A DNA stretch of 64,000 bases. It comes from Oceanobacter kriegii DSM 6294. Lineage in GTDB: Bacteria; Pseudomonadota; Gammaproteobacteria; Pseudomonadales; Oceanobacteraceae. Made by a program: the position numbers and the translations under genes. The stretch covers positions 48,797 to 112,796 of the forward strand of contig NZ_AUGV01000019.1 in the NCBI RefSeq assembly GCF_000422845.1, given 5' to 3'. This document shows, piece by piece, positions 1 to 8,585 of this stretch. The notes beneath the pieces are model-generated. The model saw nothing but the letters and a program-made list of their open reading frames with translations, made no database searches and was not told where the DNA came from. The stretch's first letter is position 1, and every line of letters starts with the position of its first letter.

Positions 1-8
1 TGTTCCAT

Positions 9-52
9 GGCGCAACAGTAGCGGTTGCGCCCCGCTTCAACAAGTCAGCGGG
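9..52. other. Two adjacent hairpins upstream of pomA
   Basis: GGCGCAAC (9-16) pairs with GTTGCGCC (24-31), and CCCGCT (31-36) pairs with AGCGGG (47-52). Neither is followed by a T tract. They may mark the end of an upstream transcript or belong to the pomA leader. Nothing else is seen in the first 120 bases. Confidence 0.3.
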
Positions 53-135
53 ACGGATTTTGACCACTCGGAGGAAGAAACCAAATGTTTGTCTAAACTC
101 ATTTCAGGGTTCTGTGAATTCAAAAAGGAGCCGTT

Positions 136-894
136 GTGGATCTCGCGACGCTGGTAGGAATTATTGGTGCATTCGCCATCGTGGTCATGGCGATGGTGAT
201 GGGTGGTGATATCGGTATGTTCATCAACGTACCCTCCATCCTGATCGTATTTGTCGGCAGCTTTTTTGCCGTAATGATCAAATACGAACTCGGCCAGGTG
301 CTCGGTTTGGGCAAGGTGATGGGCAAGAGCTTTTCGTTCAAGCTCAGCAAGCCGGAAGTCATCATTGAAGAAGTGGTTGAACTGGCGGGCCTGGCTCGTA
401 AGGGCGGCCTGCTGTCGCTGGAGGGCAAGGAAGTCAGTGATGATTTTCTGTCAAAAGGCATTCAGCTACTGGTCGATGGCCACGACCCGGACGTGGTGCG
501 CACTATTCTGTCGAAAGAAGCCAAGCTGGCCAGCGATCGTCATGACGTTGGCTCGTCTATTTTCGCCGCCCTCGGTGATACCGGCCCGGCGATGGGGATG
601 ATCGGTACCCTGATTGGTCTGGTGGCCATGCTGGCCAACATGGACGACCCCAAAACCATTGGCCCGGCGATGGCCGTGGCACTGCTGACCACGCTCTATG
701 GCGCCATGTTGGCGACCATGTTCTCACTGCCAATTGCCGACAAGCTCAAGCTGCGTAAGGACGAGGAAGACCGTTTACGCGCCATGATCATCGATGCCCT
801 GCTGGCCATTCAGGCCGGACAGAACCCGCGTGTGATTGAATCCATGCTGCAGGCCTACATTGCCGAAGGCAAACGCGCACCTTCAGGAGAATAA
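136..894 (+). CDS. pomA: Flagellar stator protein PomA (MotA family)
   Basis: Membrane subunit of the flagellar stator. With PomB it conducts ions and turns the rotor. The 252-residue length and the sequence follow Vibrio PomA closely: the N-terminus MDLATLVGIIGAFAIVVMAM, the MGMIGTLIGLVAML helix at about 153-167, and the GPAMAVALLTTLYGAM helix at about 176-191. Four membrane helices are apparent (about 1-24, 28-48, 150-170, 176-197), with a charged cytoplasmic loop between helices 2 and 3. The start is GTG, with AAGGAG at 125-130 five bases upstream. pomB follows after 5 bases. The PomA-type sequence suggests Na+ rather than H+ coupling; that ion preference is inferred from family resemblance. 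Confidence 0.95.
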   Translation: MDLATLVGIIGAFAIVVMAMVMGGDIGMFINVPSILIVFVGSFFAVMIKYELGQVLGLGKVMGKSFSFKLSKPEVIIEEVVELAGLARKGGLLSLEGKEVSDDFLSKGIQLLVDGHDPDVVRTILSKEAKLASDRHDVGSSIFAALGDTGPAMGMIGTLIGLVAMLANMDDPKTIGPAMAVALLTTLYGAMLATMFSLPIADKLKLRKDEEDRLRAMIIDALLAIQAGQNPRVIESMLQAYIAEGKRAPSGE

Positions 895-899
895 GCCGT

Positions 900-1880
900 A
901 TGTCTGCTGAAGAAGAACAGGATTGCCCCCCCTGCCCCGCGGGGCTACCCGGCTGGGTAGCGACCTTCGCCGACTTGATGTCGCTGTTGATGTGCTTTTT
1001 CGTACTGTTGCTGTCGTTCTCGGAAATGGACGCACTGAAGTTCAAGCGACTGGCCGGTGAGCTGCGTAATGCCTTCGGTGTGCAAACCGTCGTTAACGCC
1101 GATGATCCGCCCAAAGGCACCAGTGTGATTGCCCGCCATTTCAGTCCATCGATTCCGGAACCGACCCCGATCAACGAGGTACGGCAAAAAACCAGCGACA
1201 TCACCAAAAGCTCGCTGGAGGTGATGTGTCAGGACGAAATCACCCAGCAGGAAGAAGCCCAGAACGACATGGGCGAACAAACCCGCACCATCACCCAGCC
1301 GGAGCCGTCGGAAAGCAACGAGGCGACCGAGGAAAACGCCTTGCAGGTGGCCAACCTGCTGGAAGAGGAAATTGCCCAGGGTCAGATTGAAATTGAGACC
1401 GTCGGCCAGAAGATCATTATCCGGATTCAGCAACGGGGCACGTTTGCCTCTGGCTCCGACTACATTGCCGACCGCTTTCTGCCGGTGATCGACAAGATCC
1501 GGGCTGCGCTGGTGACCATTCCCGGCATGATTTCGGTGGAAGGCCATACCGACGACATCCCGGTCAGTGGCGGCCGTTTCCGCTCCAACTGGGCGCTGTC
1601 GGCAGCCCGGGCAGTGGCGTTTGCAGAAGAGCTGTTTATTGCCCCGGAACTGGATGAAAACCGTTTCCAGATCGTCGGTCATGGCTCGGCACGGCCACTG
1701 GTGCCAAATGAGGATACCCTCTCCCGGGCTCGTAACCGTCGGGTCGAAATCATTATCCTGCGTACCCGCCCCAACTCCGACGACGACGAGCCGGAAATCG
1801 AACCGGATATGGACAGAATCAACGATGCGGTGAATGCTGCACCAGAAGACTTTGAGTTGAGACCAAATGAAATCTTCTGA
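900..1880 (+). CDS. pomB: Flagellar stator protein PomB (MotB family)
   Basis: Second stator subunit. One N-terminal membrane helix (about 20-42) carries the ion-binding Asp25 in TFADLMSLLMCFF, and a C-terminal OmpA-like domain (about 175-290, motif VEGHTDDIPVSGG) anchors the complex to peptidoglycan. The 326-residue length is close to Vibrio PomB (about 315). Between them lies an acidic, Glu/Gln-rich linker (about 95-165). Two cysteines precede the helix (CPPC at 9-12). The 3' end overlaps the downstream PilZ gene by 14 bases, so all three genes are probably translated from one message. Confidence 0.94.
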   Translation: MSAEEEQDCPPCPAGLPGWVATFADLMSLLMCFFVLLLSFSEMDALKFKRLAGELRNAFGVQTVVNADDPPKGTSVIARHFSPSIPEPTPINEVRQKTSDITKSSLEVMCQDEITQQEEAQNDMGEQTRTITQPEPSESNEATEENALQVANLLEEEIAQGQIEIETVGQKIIIRIQQRGTFASGSDYIADRFLPVIDKIRAALVTIPGMISVEGHTDDIPVSGGRFRSNWALSAARAVAFAEELFIAPELDENRFQIVGHGSARPLVPNEDTLSRARNRRVEIIILRTRPNSDDDEPEIEPDMDRINDAVNAAPEDFELRPNEIF

Positions 1881-2502
1881 TTCCAACACGCCATGGGATG
1901 GCGTCGAACGACGTGAATACTTTCGCCTGGACGACCGCGCCCTGCTGGGGCTCGAGATCATCGAACGGCTGGAAGACGTTGCCCCGGAAATCGGTTCCCT
2001 GCAACAACTGGAACAGCAGATTTCCACCCTGCTGTATCGGGTGGAATCCAAGCACCCGGACATTGCCCAGCTGTTGCAGTTAATGAACCAGAAGCTAAAC
2101 CGGGTCGCCGGTCTGGATCAGGACCCCAATGTGTCGATCCCGGACAAACCGGTCGACATCAACCTGAGTGCTTGCGGCATCCGTTTTGAAACCTCGGTAG
2201 ACCTTGAAGCGGCCCGCTTTATCCGGCTGCACCTGACCTTGTTACCGGATCATATGAATCTGGTGCTGACCTCCCGCATTGTGGCGCTGGAAGCCGGTTC
2301 AGCGGCGGGTATGACGCTGGTGCGAGCAGCCTTCGAGCCGGTTGATGAAAACAATCTTGAAGTGCTGGTTCAGCATATGATGCAGCTGCAACGGCGGCAG
2401 GTAAAAGCCACCCTTGATGCCAAGGCGCTGGCCGCTGTTGCCAACACGGCCCCTGAAGCAGCCACGGAAAAAGCCAACCCGCCCCTAGATCAGCCAGACT
2501 GA
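1867..2502 (+). CDS. PilZ-domain c-di-GMP receptor with helical insertion
   Basis: Predicted c-di-GMP-binding protein encoded in the stator operon. Both PilZ signature motifs are present: RxxxR at 16-20 (REYFR) and NxSxxG at 99-104 (NLSACG). They are about 80 residues apart, much farther than in a compact PilZ domain, and the intervening stretch (about 25-90) is leucine/glutamine-rich and probably helical. The C-terminus (about 190-211) is Ala/Pro-rich and disordered. The start lies inside pomB, 14 bases before its stop. By position it may adjust motor output or stator engagement in response to c-di-GMP, as YcgR does; this is inference. It lacks the YcgR N-terminal domain. Confidence 0.8.
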   Translation: MKSSDSNTPWDGVERREYFRLDDRALLGLEIIERLEDVAPEIGSLQQLEQQISTLLYRVESKHPDIAQLLQLMNQKLNRVAGLDQDPNVSIPDKPVDINLSACGIRFETSVDLEAARFIRLHLTLLPDHMNLVLTSRIVALEAGSAAGMTLVRAAFEPVDENNLEVLVQHMMQLQRRQVKATLDAKALAAVANTAPEAATEKANPPLDQPD

Positions 2503-2555
2503 CCACGACCGGCTTTGGTATGATGCAGGCTCCGACATTCGAGTTTGCTGACACC

Positions 2556-3281
2556 ATGGCCGCCCCACGCATTTACACCCCGGAACCCCTTACCGTCGAC
2601 GCCACCATCAGTCTGGAAGAACAAGCCAGCATCCACCTGCTCAGGGTGCTGCGCATGGCCGTTGGCGACCCGATTCGGCTGTTTAACGGCGACGGTAACG
2701 AGTATCAGGCAGAGATTGTTCAGGCCGGCAAAAAGCAAGCTGACGTTCGTGTACGCGGCATCAATCAAAGCGATGAAGAGCTGCCGCTGAACATTCAATT
2801 GGGACAGGTGATTTCGAAAGGCGACAAGATGGACTTCACCATCCAGAAAGCCACCGAATTAGGGGTTTCTGCCATCACCCCACTGATCAGTGAGCGCTGT
2901 GACGTGCGCCTTAAAGGCGACCGCATGGACAAGAAGCTGGAGCACTGGCGCAAGGTGGCCATTTCGGCCTGTGAACAGAGCGGCCGCAACCGCATCCCCG
3001 AGATTCTGCCAGTGCAGCAGATGAGTGACTGGGTGCAGGACTGCGATGCCAACCTGAAACTGATTCTGCACCCGCACAACCAGAAACCTCTGGCTACCCT
3101 CGACAAGCCCTACAGCATTGCGCTGATGGTCGGTCCGGAAGGCGGCTTTACCGAAGCCGAAGTAGCGCAGGCCCAACAGGCAGAATTTTCCGGCCTGATT
3201 TTGGGCCCACGTATTTTACGTACCGAAACCGCGGCATTGGCGGCGGTGTCAGTATTGCAGTACGTCTGGGGCGATTTTTAA
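2556..3281 (+). CDS. rsmE: 16S rRNA (uracil1498-N3)-methyltransferase RsmE
   Basis: Methylates N3 of U1498 in 16S rRNA using S-adenosylmethionine. It has an N-terminal PUA-like domain (PRIYTPEPL start) and a C-terminal SPOUT knot shown by LMVGPEGGFTEAEV and LGPRILRTETAALA. The open frame extends up to an ATG at 2520, but ATG 2556 gives the usual family N-terminus and 241 residues, so it is preferred. The gene begins 53 bases after the PilZ gene on the same strand and ends at a hairpin. In other gammaproteobacteria rsmE is usually near gshB, not near stator genes. Confidence 0.93.
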   Translation: MAAPRIYTPEPLTVDATISLEEQASIHLLRVLRMAVGDPIRLFNGDGNEYQAEIVQAGKKQADVRVRGINQSDEELPLNIQLGQVISKGDKMDFTIQKATELGVSAITPLISERCDVRLKGDRMDKKLEHWRKVAISACEQSGRNRIPEILPVQQMSDWVQDCDANLKLILHPHNQKPLATLDKPYSIALMVGPEGGFTEAEVAQAQQAEFSGLILGPRILRTETAALAAVSVLQYVWGDF

Positions 3282-3298
3282 TCAGAACAGCAAACGAC

Positions 3299-3329
3299 AA
3301 ACCCCGAGGTTTGTCAGCTGCTCGGGTTT
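3299..3329 (+). terminator. Probable terminator after rsmE
   Basis: AAACCCCGAG (3299-3308) pairs with CTCGGGTTT (3321-3329), with one bulged C. It is located 18 bases after the rsmE stop. The T run is short. Confidence 0.5.
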
Positions 3330-3361
3330 GCAAATGGCCAGTTTTACAAATGACTGAATAG

Positions 3362-3381
3362 GATGGGCACTTGTGCCCATC
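3362..3381. terminator. Perfect hairpin after the minus-strand membrane gene
   Basis: GATGGGCAC (3362-3370) and GTGCCCATC (3373-3381) form a 9-bp perfect stem with a 2-base loop. It lies 9 bases beyond the stop of the 3391-4050 gene. No T tract follows on either strand, so any termination would be weak. Confidence 0.35.
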
Positions 3382-3390
3382 ACAGCCCCG

Positions 3391-4050
3391 CTACTCCTGC
3401 CCGATACTGATGCGCACGTCCTTCCAGTCCCACCAGCTACTGATAAAGTAAAAACCGATAAACAGCGTCGCCCACCATTCGATGATGCGCTTGCCGTTGG
3501 TCATTTCAACGCCGATGGTGACGCCCGCAAAAGCAATAAACTGGAACCACAGCAACGCGATCAACACGGTTTTAAACCAGAAAGACGGCACCTGAAAACC
3601 GCTGCGACGAGCGCGGAAAATCAGCACATAGTTAATGGTCAAAGCGATCAGCATGCCCTGGAAAAACAGGTTGGCGCCCTTCACATGCACGGTCCAGTTA
3701 GTGTCGGCTTTTTCCGGCAACAACACCGCCGTCCCGGCCAGCAAACCAACCGCCGCCAGCACCCCAAAAAAGCTCATAAAGCCACGACTGACCTTGCCCG
3801 CCACCGGTGCCAGCCACACTGACATCAGCATCCACCAGACCACAAAATACACACAGGCCGCGACCATACCGCCACGGAAAATAAAACCGCCGTCGCCCTT
3901 CATGCCGGTGTGGGTAATGTCGGTACAGCCTTCAATAAAGGGGTTACAGATTTCTGCCGTGCCCTGTAGCGCCGCTACCCAGTAGGTAACCGCGATGGTG
4001 CCCATCGACAGCAAAAAACTCATCAAGGCGATATGACGACCAAACGACAT
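3391..4050 (-). CDS. Conserved multi-pass membrane protein, Frag1/DRAM-like
   Basis: Integral membrane protein of 219 residues from the chosen start. About six hydrophobic segments are visible, among them HIALMSFLLSMGTIAVTYWV at the N-terminus and a C-terminal WATLFIGFYFISSWWDW. The first extracytoplasmic loop holds two cysteines (ICNPFIEGC) that could form a disulfide. The layout resembles the Frag1/DRAM/Sfk1 membrane family, but the match is only by eye and no function is assigned. ATG 4050 is preferred because GGGAGC lies just upstream. Longer starts (4086, 4170) exist, and the longest would run into radA. It is divergent from radA. Confidence 0.65.
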   Translation of the reverse strand: MSFGRHIALMSFLLSMGTIAVTYWVAALQGTAEICNPFIEGCTDITHTGMKGDGGFIFRGGMVAACVYFVVWWMLMSVWLAPVAGKVSRGFMSFFGVLAAVGLLAGTAVLLPEKADTNWTVHVKGANLFFQGMLIALTINYVLIFRARRSGFQVPSFWFKTVLIALLWFQFIAFAGVTIGVEMTNGKRIIEWWATLFIGFYFISSWWDWKDVRISIGQE

Positions 4051-4162
4051 GTCAGCTCCCGTAGTGAAATTCAAATCGGTGGCCATTATGCCCGCCCCAC
4101 TGCCCTTGTGCAGCGTGTTATTCTGCATTCCATCGAGATAGCAGGGTGTAGAGTTCAACGAC

Positions 4163-5533
4163 ATGGCCAAGAAAAAAACCGCCTACGTTTGCAATGACTG
4201 TGGCACAGACCACTCCAAATGGCAGGGCCAATGTACCGGCTGTGGTGCCTGGAACACCTTGCAGGAATTTGTGGTGTCGTCGTCCAAAACCGCCGCCCGC
4301 AGCCAGAACTTTGGAGGCTACGCCGGTGCTGCCGGACAAGCGGGAATCCAGACGCTGGCCAGCGTCGACCTGGCTGAACGGCCGCGCTTCAGCTCCGGCA
4401 TGCAGGAATTCGACCGAGTGTTGGGTGGTGGTCTGGTGCCGGGTTCAGCGATTCTGATTGGCGGTCATCCGGGTGCAGGTAAGTCCACACTACTGCTGCA
4501 AACCATGTGTCATCTGGCGGCTCAAATGCCTGCCCTCTATGTGACCGGTGAAGAAAGCCTGCAACAGGTGGCGCTGCGTGCCCATCGACTGGGACTGCCC
4601 ACCGACAAGCTCAGCATGCTCAGCGAAACCAGCGTCGAACAGCTGATCAATACCTTGCAGCAGCACAAACCGTCGATTGTGGTAATCGACTCGATTCAGG
4701 TGATGCACGTCGAGGGGGTGGAGTCCGCCCCGGGTTCGGTGTCCCAGGTACGCGAAAGTGCCGCCATGCTGACCCGCTTTGCCAAGCAAACCAACACCGT
4801 GCTGTTACTGGTGGGCCACGTAACCAAAGACGGCACACTGGCGGGCCCGAAAGTGCTCGAACACATGATCGACTGCTCCATCATGCTGGAAGGCTCTGGC
4901 GACAGTCGTTACCGCACTCTGCGAGGCATCAAGAACCGTTTTGGCGCCATTAACGAACTTGGCGTATTTGCGATGCTGGACACCGGCCTGCGGGAAGTAA
5001 AAAACCCCAGCTCAATCTTCCTCAGCCGCGACGACAACCCGTCGCCGGGCAGTGTGGTGATGGTGATCTGGGAAGGCACCCGGCCCTTGCTGGTCGAGAT
5101 TCAGGCCTTGGTCGACGACAGCCATTTTGGTCATCCAAAACGGGTGGCCGTCGGTCTCGATCAGAACCGTCTGAACCTGCTGCTGGCGGCGCTGCACCGC
5201 CACGGCGGTATCGCCCTCGGCGATCAGGATGTCTATATCAACGTCGTGGGTGGTGTGAAGGTAACCGAAACCAGTGCCGACCTGGCCTTGCTGATTGCCG
5301 CCCTGTCGAGCTTCCGCGACAGCGCCATTCCACAGGATACGATTGTGTTTGGTGAGGTGGGATTATCGGGTGAAATTCGCCCGGTGCCGTCCGGTCAGGA
5401 ACGTATTCGGGAAGCCGCCAAACATGGCTTCAAGCGCGCCATTGTGCCCAAGGCCAATATGCCGAAACAGTCTCCGGAAGGTATGACGGTGATTGGGGTT
5501 GAGCGCCTGCAACAGGCGCTCGAAGCGATCTGA
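4163..5533 (+). CDS. radA: DNA repair protein RadA (Sms)
   Basis: ATP-dependent helicase that helps process recombination intermediates by driving branch migration. The 456-residue protein has all family landmarks: a C4 zinc finger (C10, C13, C24, C27), a RecA-like core with Walker A GGHPGAGKS at 100-108 (K107), the RadA-specific KNRFG motif near 257-261, and a C-terminal Lon-protease-like domain (about 290-456) containing VGGVKVTETSADLALLIAAL. It is monocistronic and convergent with the mrp operon. A small inverted repeat, CTGATC-GGAC-GATCAG, straddles its stop. Confidence 0.96.
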   Translation: MAKKKTAYVCNDCGTDHSKWQGQCTGCGAWNTLQEFVVSSSKTAARSQNFGGYAGAAGQAGIQTLASVDLAERPRFSSGMQEFDRVLGGGLVPGSAILIGGHPGAGKSTLLLQTMCHLAAQMPALYVTGEESLQQVALRAHRLGLPTDKLSMLSETSVEQLINTLQQHKPSIVVIDSIQVMHVEGVESAPGSVSQVRESAAMLTRFAKQTNTVLLLVGHVTKDGTLAGPKVLEHMIDCSIMLEGSGDSRYRTLRGIKNRFGAINELGVFAMLDTGLREVKNPSSIFLSRDDNPSPGSVVMVIWEGTRPLLVEIQALVDDSHFGHPKRVAVGLDQNRLNLLLAALHRHGGIALGDQDVYINVVGGVKVTETSADLALLIAALSSFRDSAIPQDTIVFGEVGLSGEIRPVPSGQERIREAAKHGFKRAIVPKANMPKQSPEGMTVIGVERLQQALEAI

Positions 5534-5541
5534 TCGGACGA

Positions 5542-5934
5542 TCAGTGCTCTGCGGGACGCTGTTCATCCGTGGTCGGCTGCTCTGGCGCTTTACGATCAC
5601 GGACTTTTTCAGCCAGCTCGCTGTTGGCCGTGCCTTTCAACATCGACACCCGACGGTGCAGTGATGCCTTGGCAATCATATAGGCCGACACCGGCGCGGT
5701 GATAAACAGGAACAGGCTGATGACCATTTCCTGAATACTCAGGCCACGGCCCTCGGCCACGTGCAAACACATGGAAGCAATCAGGATACAGCCAATCCCC
5801 AGCGTGGTGGTTTTGGTCGGCGCGTGCAAGCGGGTGTAAACATCCGGCAGTTTGACCATGCCGACCGCACCGATCAGCACAAACAAACCACCCAATACCA
5901 GCAAAAACGACGCAACCCATTCAAGTACGGTCAC
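5542..5934 (-). CDS. mrpG: Na+/H+ antiporter subunit MrpG (MnhG/PhaG)
   Basis: Small membrane subunit of the multisubunit Mrp cation/proton antiporter, with about three helices. The motif VKLPDVYTRLHAPTKTTTLG at about 26-45 is characteristic of MnhG. It has 130 residues, with a charged C-terminal tail (about 100-130). The start is GTG with GGAGA upstream. It is the last gene of the operon, 11 bases after mrpF. Confidence 0.93.
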   Translation of the reverse strand: MTVLEWVASFLLVLGGLFVLIGAVGMVKLPDVYTRLHAPTKTTTLGIGCILIASMCLHVAEGRGLSIQEMVISLFLFITAPVSAYMIAKASLHRRVSMLKGTANSELAEKVRDRKAPEQPTTDEQRPAEH

Positions 5935-5945
5935 TGCACTTTCTC

Positions 5946-6215
5946 CTACTCAATGATGTCGCCGCGCAACAGGTATTTGGACAACGCCGAGGTACTCACA
6001 AAGCCCAACATGGCAATCAGCAACGCTGCTTCGTAGTACAACGCGGTCTGGAAATAGATACCCAGTAACACAATCAGCGCGATGCAGTTAATGTACATGG
6101 TATCCAGCGCCAGAATGCGGTCGGTCACGGTAGGACCAATGATCAGACGCCAGGCATTCAGCACCAGCGCCAGACCCACCAGCACGGCAACGCCAAGCAG
6201 TACGGTTGCTAGCAT
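5946..6215 (-). CDS. mrpF: Na+/H+ antiporter subunit MrpF (MnhF/PhaF)
   Basis: Three-helix membrane subunit of the Mrp complex, 89 residues. The family segment GPTVTDRILALDTMYINCIA lies near 27-46. The start overlaps the end of mrpE by 7 bases, and a GGAGA ribosome-binding site lies inside mrpE, which points to translational coupling. Confidence 0.93.
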   Translation of the reverse strand: MLATVLLGVAVLVGLALVLNAWRLIIGPTVTDRILALDTMYINCIALIVLLGIYFQTALYYEAALLIAMLGFVSTSALSKYLLRGDIIE

Positions 6216-6697
6216 GAGAAAATCTCCTTCAGTGGCGTTTCATAGCGCTGCTTGATCGACTGAATCACATCGTCCTCGGTCTTCATGTGCAGCACATGCA
6301 CGTACAGCCACTTCATGTCTTCGGAAAAATCGACACTGACGGTGCCCGGTGTCAGTGAAATGGTGCTGGCCAGCACTGCCAGCGGGAATTCCCCTTCCAG
6401 ATCCAGCGGCAAAGCCACCAGACCAGGGCGCAGGCTGGAGTTCGGGGACAATACCCGGATCGCCACTTCAAAGTTGGACAGCAGAATGTCCCACAGCACC
6501 ATCAGGAAGTATTTCAGCGCCTTGAACGGCTTCTGTACCTTCGGATGGTCGTCACTCATAGGCGCTACCAACAGGCAGATACCAATGCTGAGCATCAAGC
6601 CCAGCACCAGATGACCGGTGCTGAAATCGTTCAGAAACAGCCACACCAACGTCAGCATGACGGCATGCAGCGGCATAGGGAAAAGACGTTTGATCAT
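6209..6697 (-). CDS. mrpE: Na+/H+ antiporter subunit MrpE (MnhE/PhaE)
   Basis: Membrane subunit of the Mrp antiporter, 162 residues, with two or three N-terminal helices and a soluble C-terminal domain. Family features include STISLTPGTVSVDFSED at about 110-127 and the following WLYVHVLH. It overlaps mrpD by an ATGA junction (start 6697, mrpD stop 6694). Confidence 0.93.
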   Translation of the reverse strand: MIKRLFPMPLHAVMLTLVWLFLNDFSTGHLVLGLMLSIGICLLVAPMSDDHPKVQKPFKALKYFLMVLWDILLSNFEVAIRVLSPNSSLRPGLVALPLDLEGEFPLAVLASTISLTPGTVSVDFSEDMKWLYVHVLHMKTEDDVIQSIKQRYETPLKEIFSC

Positions 6698-8202
6698 TTC
6701 GATACACCTCCCGCCAGAACCGAGGTATCAATGCCCTCAAACAAATCGGCCGCGGCACGTTCGCTGAATTCGCTCATCCAGCCAGCACCAACCACCAGCG
6801 CCAACAAAGCCACCAGCAAGACCGCGATGCCTGCCCATTGCAACGGGTGCACCTCAGCCGTACCCGGCTTGCCCTCACGGGTACGCCAGAACAAGGTACT
6901 GCCAGTACGCGACAACATTACCAGAGCCGCCAGACTGGAAATCAACAGCGGTGGCCAGATCCAACCGGCCTCACCTGCGTCCAGTGTGGCCTGCATCATC
7001 AGCGCCTTGCCAATAAAGCCGGACAGCGGTGGCATGCCAATCAGCGCCAGCGCCGCAATAAAGAACACGGTGCCGATCAATGCCGCCTGCGGCATCGCAC
7101 GCGCCGATACCAAACGGTCTTCGGCCTTGCCGCGCTGGTTCACCACCAGTCCGGCCACCAGGAAGATCAGCGCCGTTGCCAGCGTGCTGTGGACCAGATA
7201 GTACAAACCGGCACTGGTTGCCGTTTCAGTAGCGGTGGCCACCATCAACAGCAGACTACCGACCGACACCATCACCAGATTGGCAGCCAAATGACGCAGG
7301 GTTTCACTGGCCAGCACCGAGATAATCCCCACCACCAGCGTCAACCATGCCAATGGCCAGATCCATGGCAGTGCCAGATCCGCAAGACCACCGGCTTCAG
7401 GGCCAAAGATACCCAGATGCACCCGCCAGAGGCTGTAGATGCCCACCTTGGTCATGATGGCAAACAAGGCCGCGACAGGCGCAGGAGCAGCGCTGTAGCC
7501 TTTTGGCAGCCAAAACTGCAACGGCAGCATGGCCGACTTCAAGCCAAACACCACCACCAGCAACAAGGCACCGCTCTTGGCCAGCGTCAGGTTACCGCCT
7601 TCAATGGTCGGTGCTACACGGGCCATATCGGCCATGTTCAGCGTACCGAAGGTGCCGTAGAGGATGCCCAGCGCAATCAGGAACAAGGCCGAGCCGGCCA
7701 GGTTAAGAATCACGTAGTGGACGTTGGCAGCGGTCTTCTGTTTGCCGCCGCCGTGCACCAGCAAACCATAGGAGGCGATCAGCAGCACTTCGAAGAATAC
7801 AAACAGGTTGAAGATGTCGCCGGTCAGAAACGCGCCCTGAATACCCATTACCTGGAACATCAGCAGCGGCTGGAAGAAACGGCCGTGGCCATCTTCACCT
7901 GAGCTGGCAAACAGCTGCACCGACAACGTCAGCACACTGGTCAACACCAGCAGAATGGCCGACAAACGATCGACCACCATCAGGATGCCGAATGGCGGCT
8001 GCCATTCACCCACGGCGTACAAATGAGTACCGCTGGTATCCACTTCCACCAACAACAGAATCGAGATCATCAGCATCAACACGGATGCCAGAGCACCCAG
8101 TGTGCGCTGCACCGCATTCACCTGATTAAACGGCGGGATCAGCATCAAGGCGCCAATCACCATTGGAATCAGGATCGGCAAGACCGGCAAATGCGTCATC
8201 AT
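6694..8202 (-). CDS. mrpD: Na+/H+ antiporter subunit MrpD (MnhD/PhaD)
   Basis: Proton-translocating subunit homologous to the NuoL/M/N antiporter-like subunits of complex I. It has 502 residues and about 14 helices. Conserved features include FFEVLLIASYGLLVHGG (with the key helix-5 Glu) and LPLQFWLPKGYSAAPAPVAAL (antiporter-family Lys and Pro positions). It begins at an ATGA overlap with mrpC and ends in an ATGA overlap with mrpE. Confidence 0.95.
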   Translation of the reverse strand: MMTHLPVLPILIPMVIGALMLIPPFNQVNAVQRTLGALASVLMLMISILLLVEVDTSGTHLYAVGEWQPPFGILMVVDRLSAILLVLTSVLTLSVQLFASSGEDGHGRFFQPLLMFQVMGIQGAFLTGDIFNLFVFFEVLLIASYGLLVHGGGKQKTAANVHYVILNLAGSALFLIALGILYGTFGTLNMADMARVAPTIEGGNLTLAKSGALLLVVVFGLKSAMLPLQFWLPKGYSAAPAPVAALFAIMTKVGIYSLWRVHLGIFGPEAGGLADLALPWIWPLAWLTLVVGIISVLASETLRHLAANLVMVSVGSLLLMVATATETATSAGLYYLVHSTLATALIFLVAGLVVNQRGKAEDRLVSARAMPQAALIGTVFFIAALALIGMPPLSGFIGKALMMQATLDAGEAGWIWPPLLISSLAALVMLSRTGSTLFWRTREGKPGTAEVHPLQWAGIAVLLVALLALVVGAGWMSEFSERAAADLFEGIDTSVLAGGVSK

Positions 8203-8585
8203 CGCTTGGCCTCCTTGACGTCCTTACGGTATTTGCGATCCAGCAACTCACCGTTGGTCAGTGAGGACTCACGTCCGTCGACCTGGTCATTGCCAAGGTC
8301 GGTACGGGCACGAATGGCCAGAATGATCACAAAGGCCGTCATCGCAAAACCGATCACGATGGCCGTTAACACCAGAGCTTGCGGCAGTGGGTCAGAGTAC
8401 GCATCGGCAGTGCCCAGAATCGCGGCACCATCGATCATCAGTCGACCGCTGGCAAACAGGAACAGGTTGACGGCATACGACAGCAAGGTCAGACCCAGAA
8501 TCACCGGGAACGTCTGGCCACGTAGCATCAGGAACACACCGGCGCCGGCCAGAAAGCCGACACCCAGAGCAAAACTGAACTCCAT
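8199..8585 (-). CDS. mrpC: Na+/H+ antiporter subunit MrpC (MnhC/PhaC)
   Basis: Three-helix subunit homologous to NuoK, 128 residues. The family segment ADPLPQALVLTAIVIGFA appears here as SDPLPQALVLTAIVIGFAMT near 64-83. The C-terminal about 30 residues are charged and cytoplasmic. It shares one base with the mrpA stop and overlaps mrpD by ATGA. Confidence 0.94.
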   Translation of the reverse strand: MEFSFALGVGFLAGAGVFLMLRGQTFPVILGLTLLSYAVNLFLFASGRLMIDGAAILGTADAYSDPLPQALVLTAIVIGFAMTAFVIILAIRARTDLGNDQVDGRESSLTNGELLDRKYRKDVKEAKR

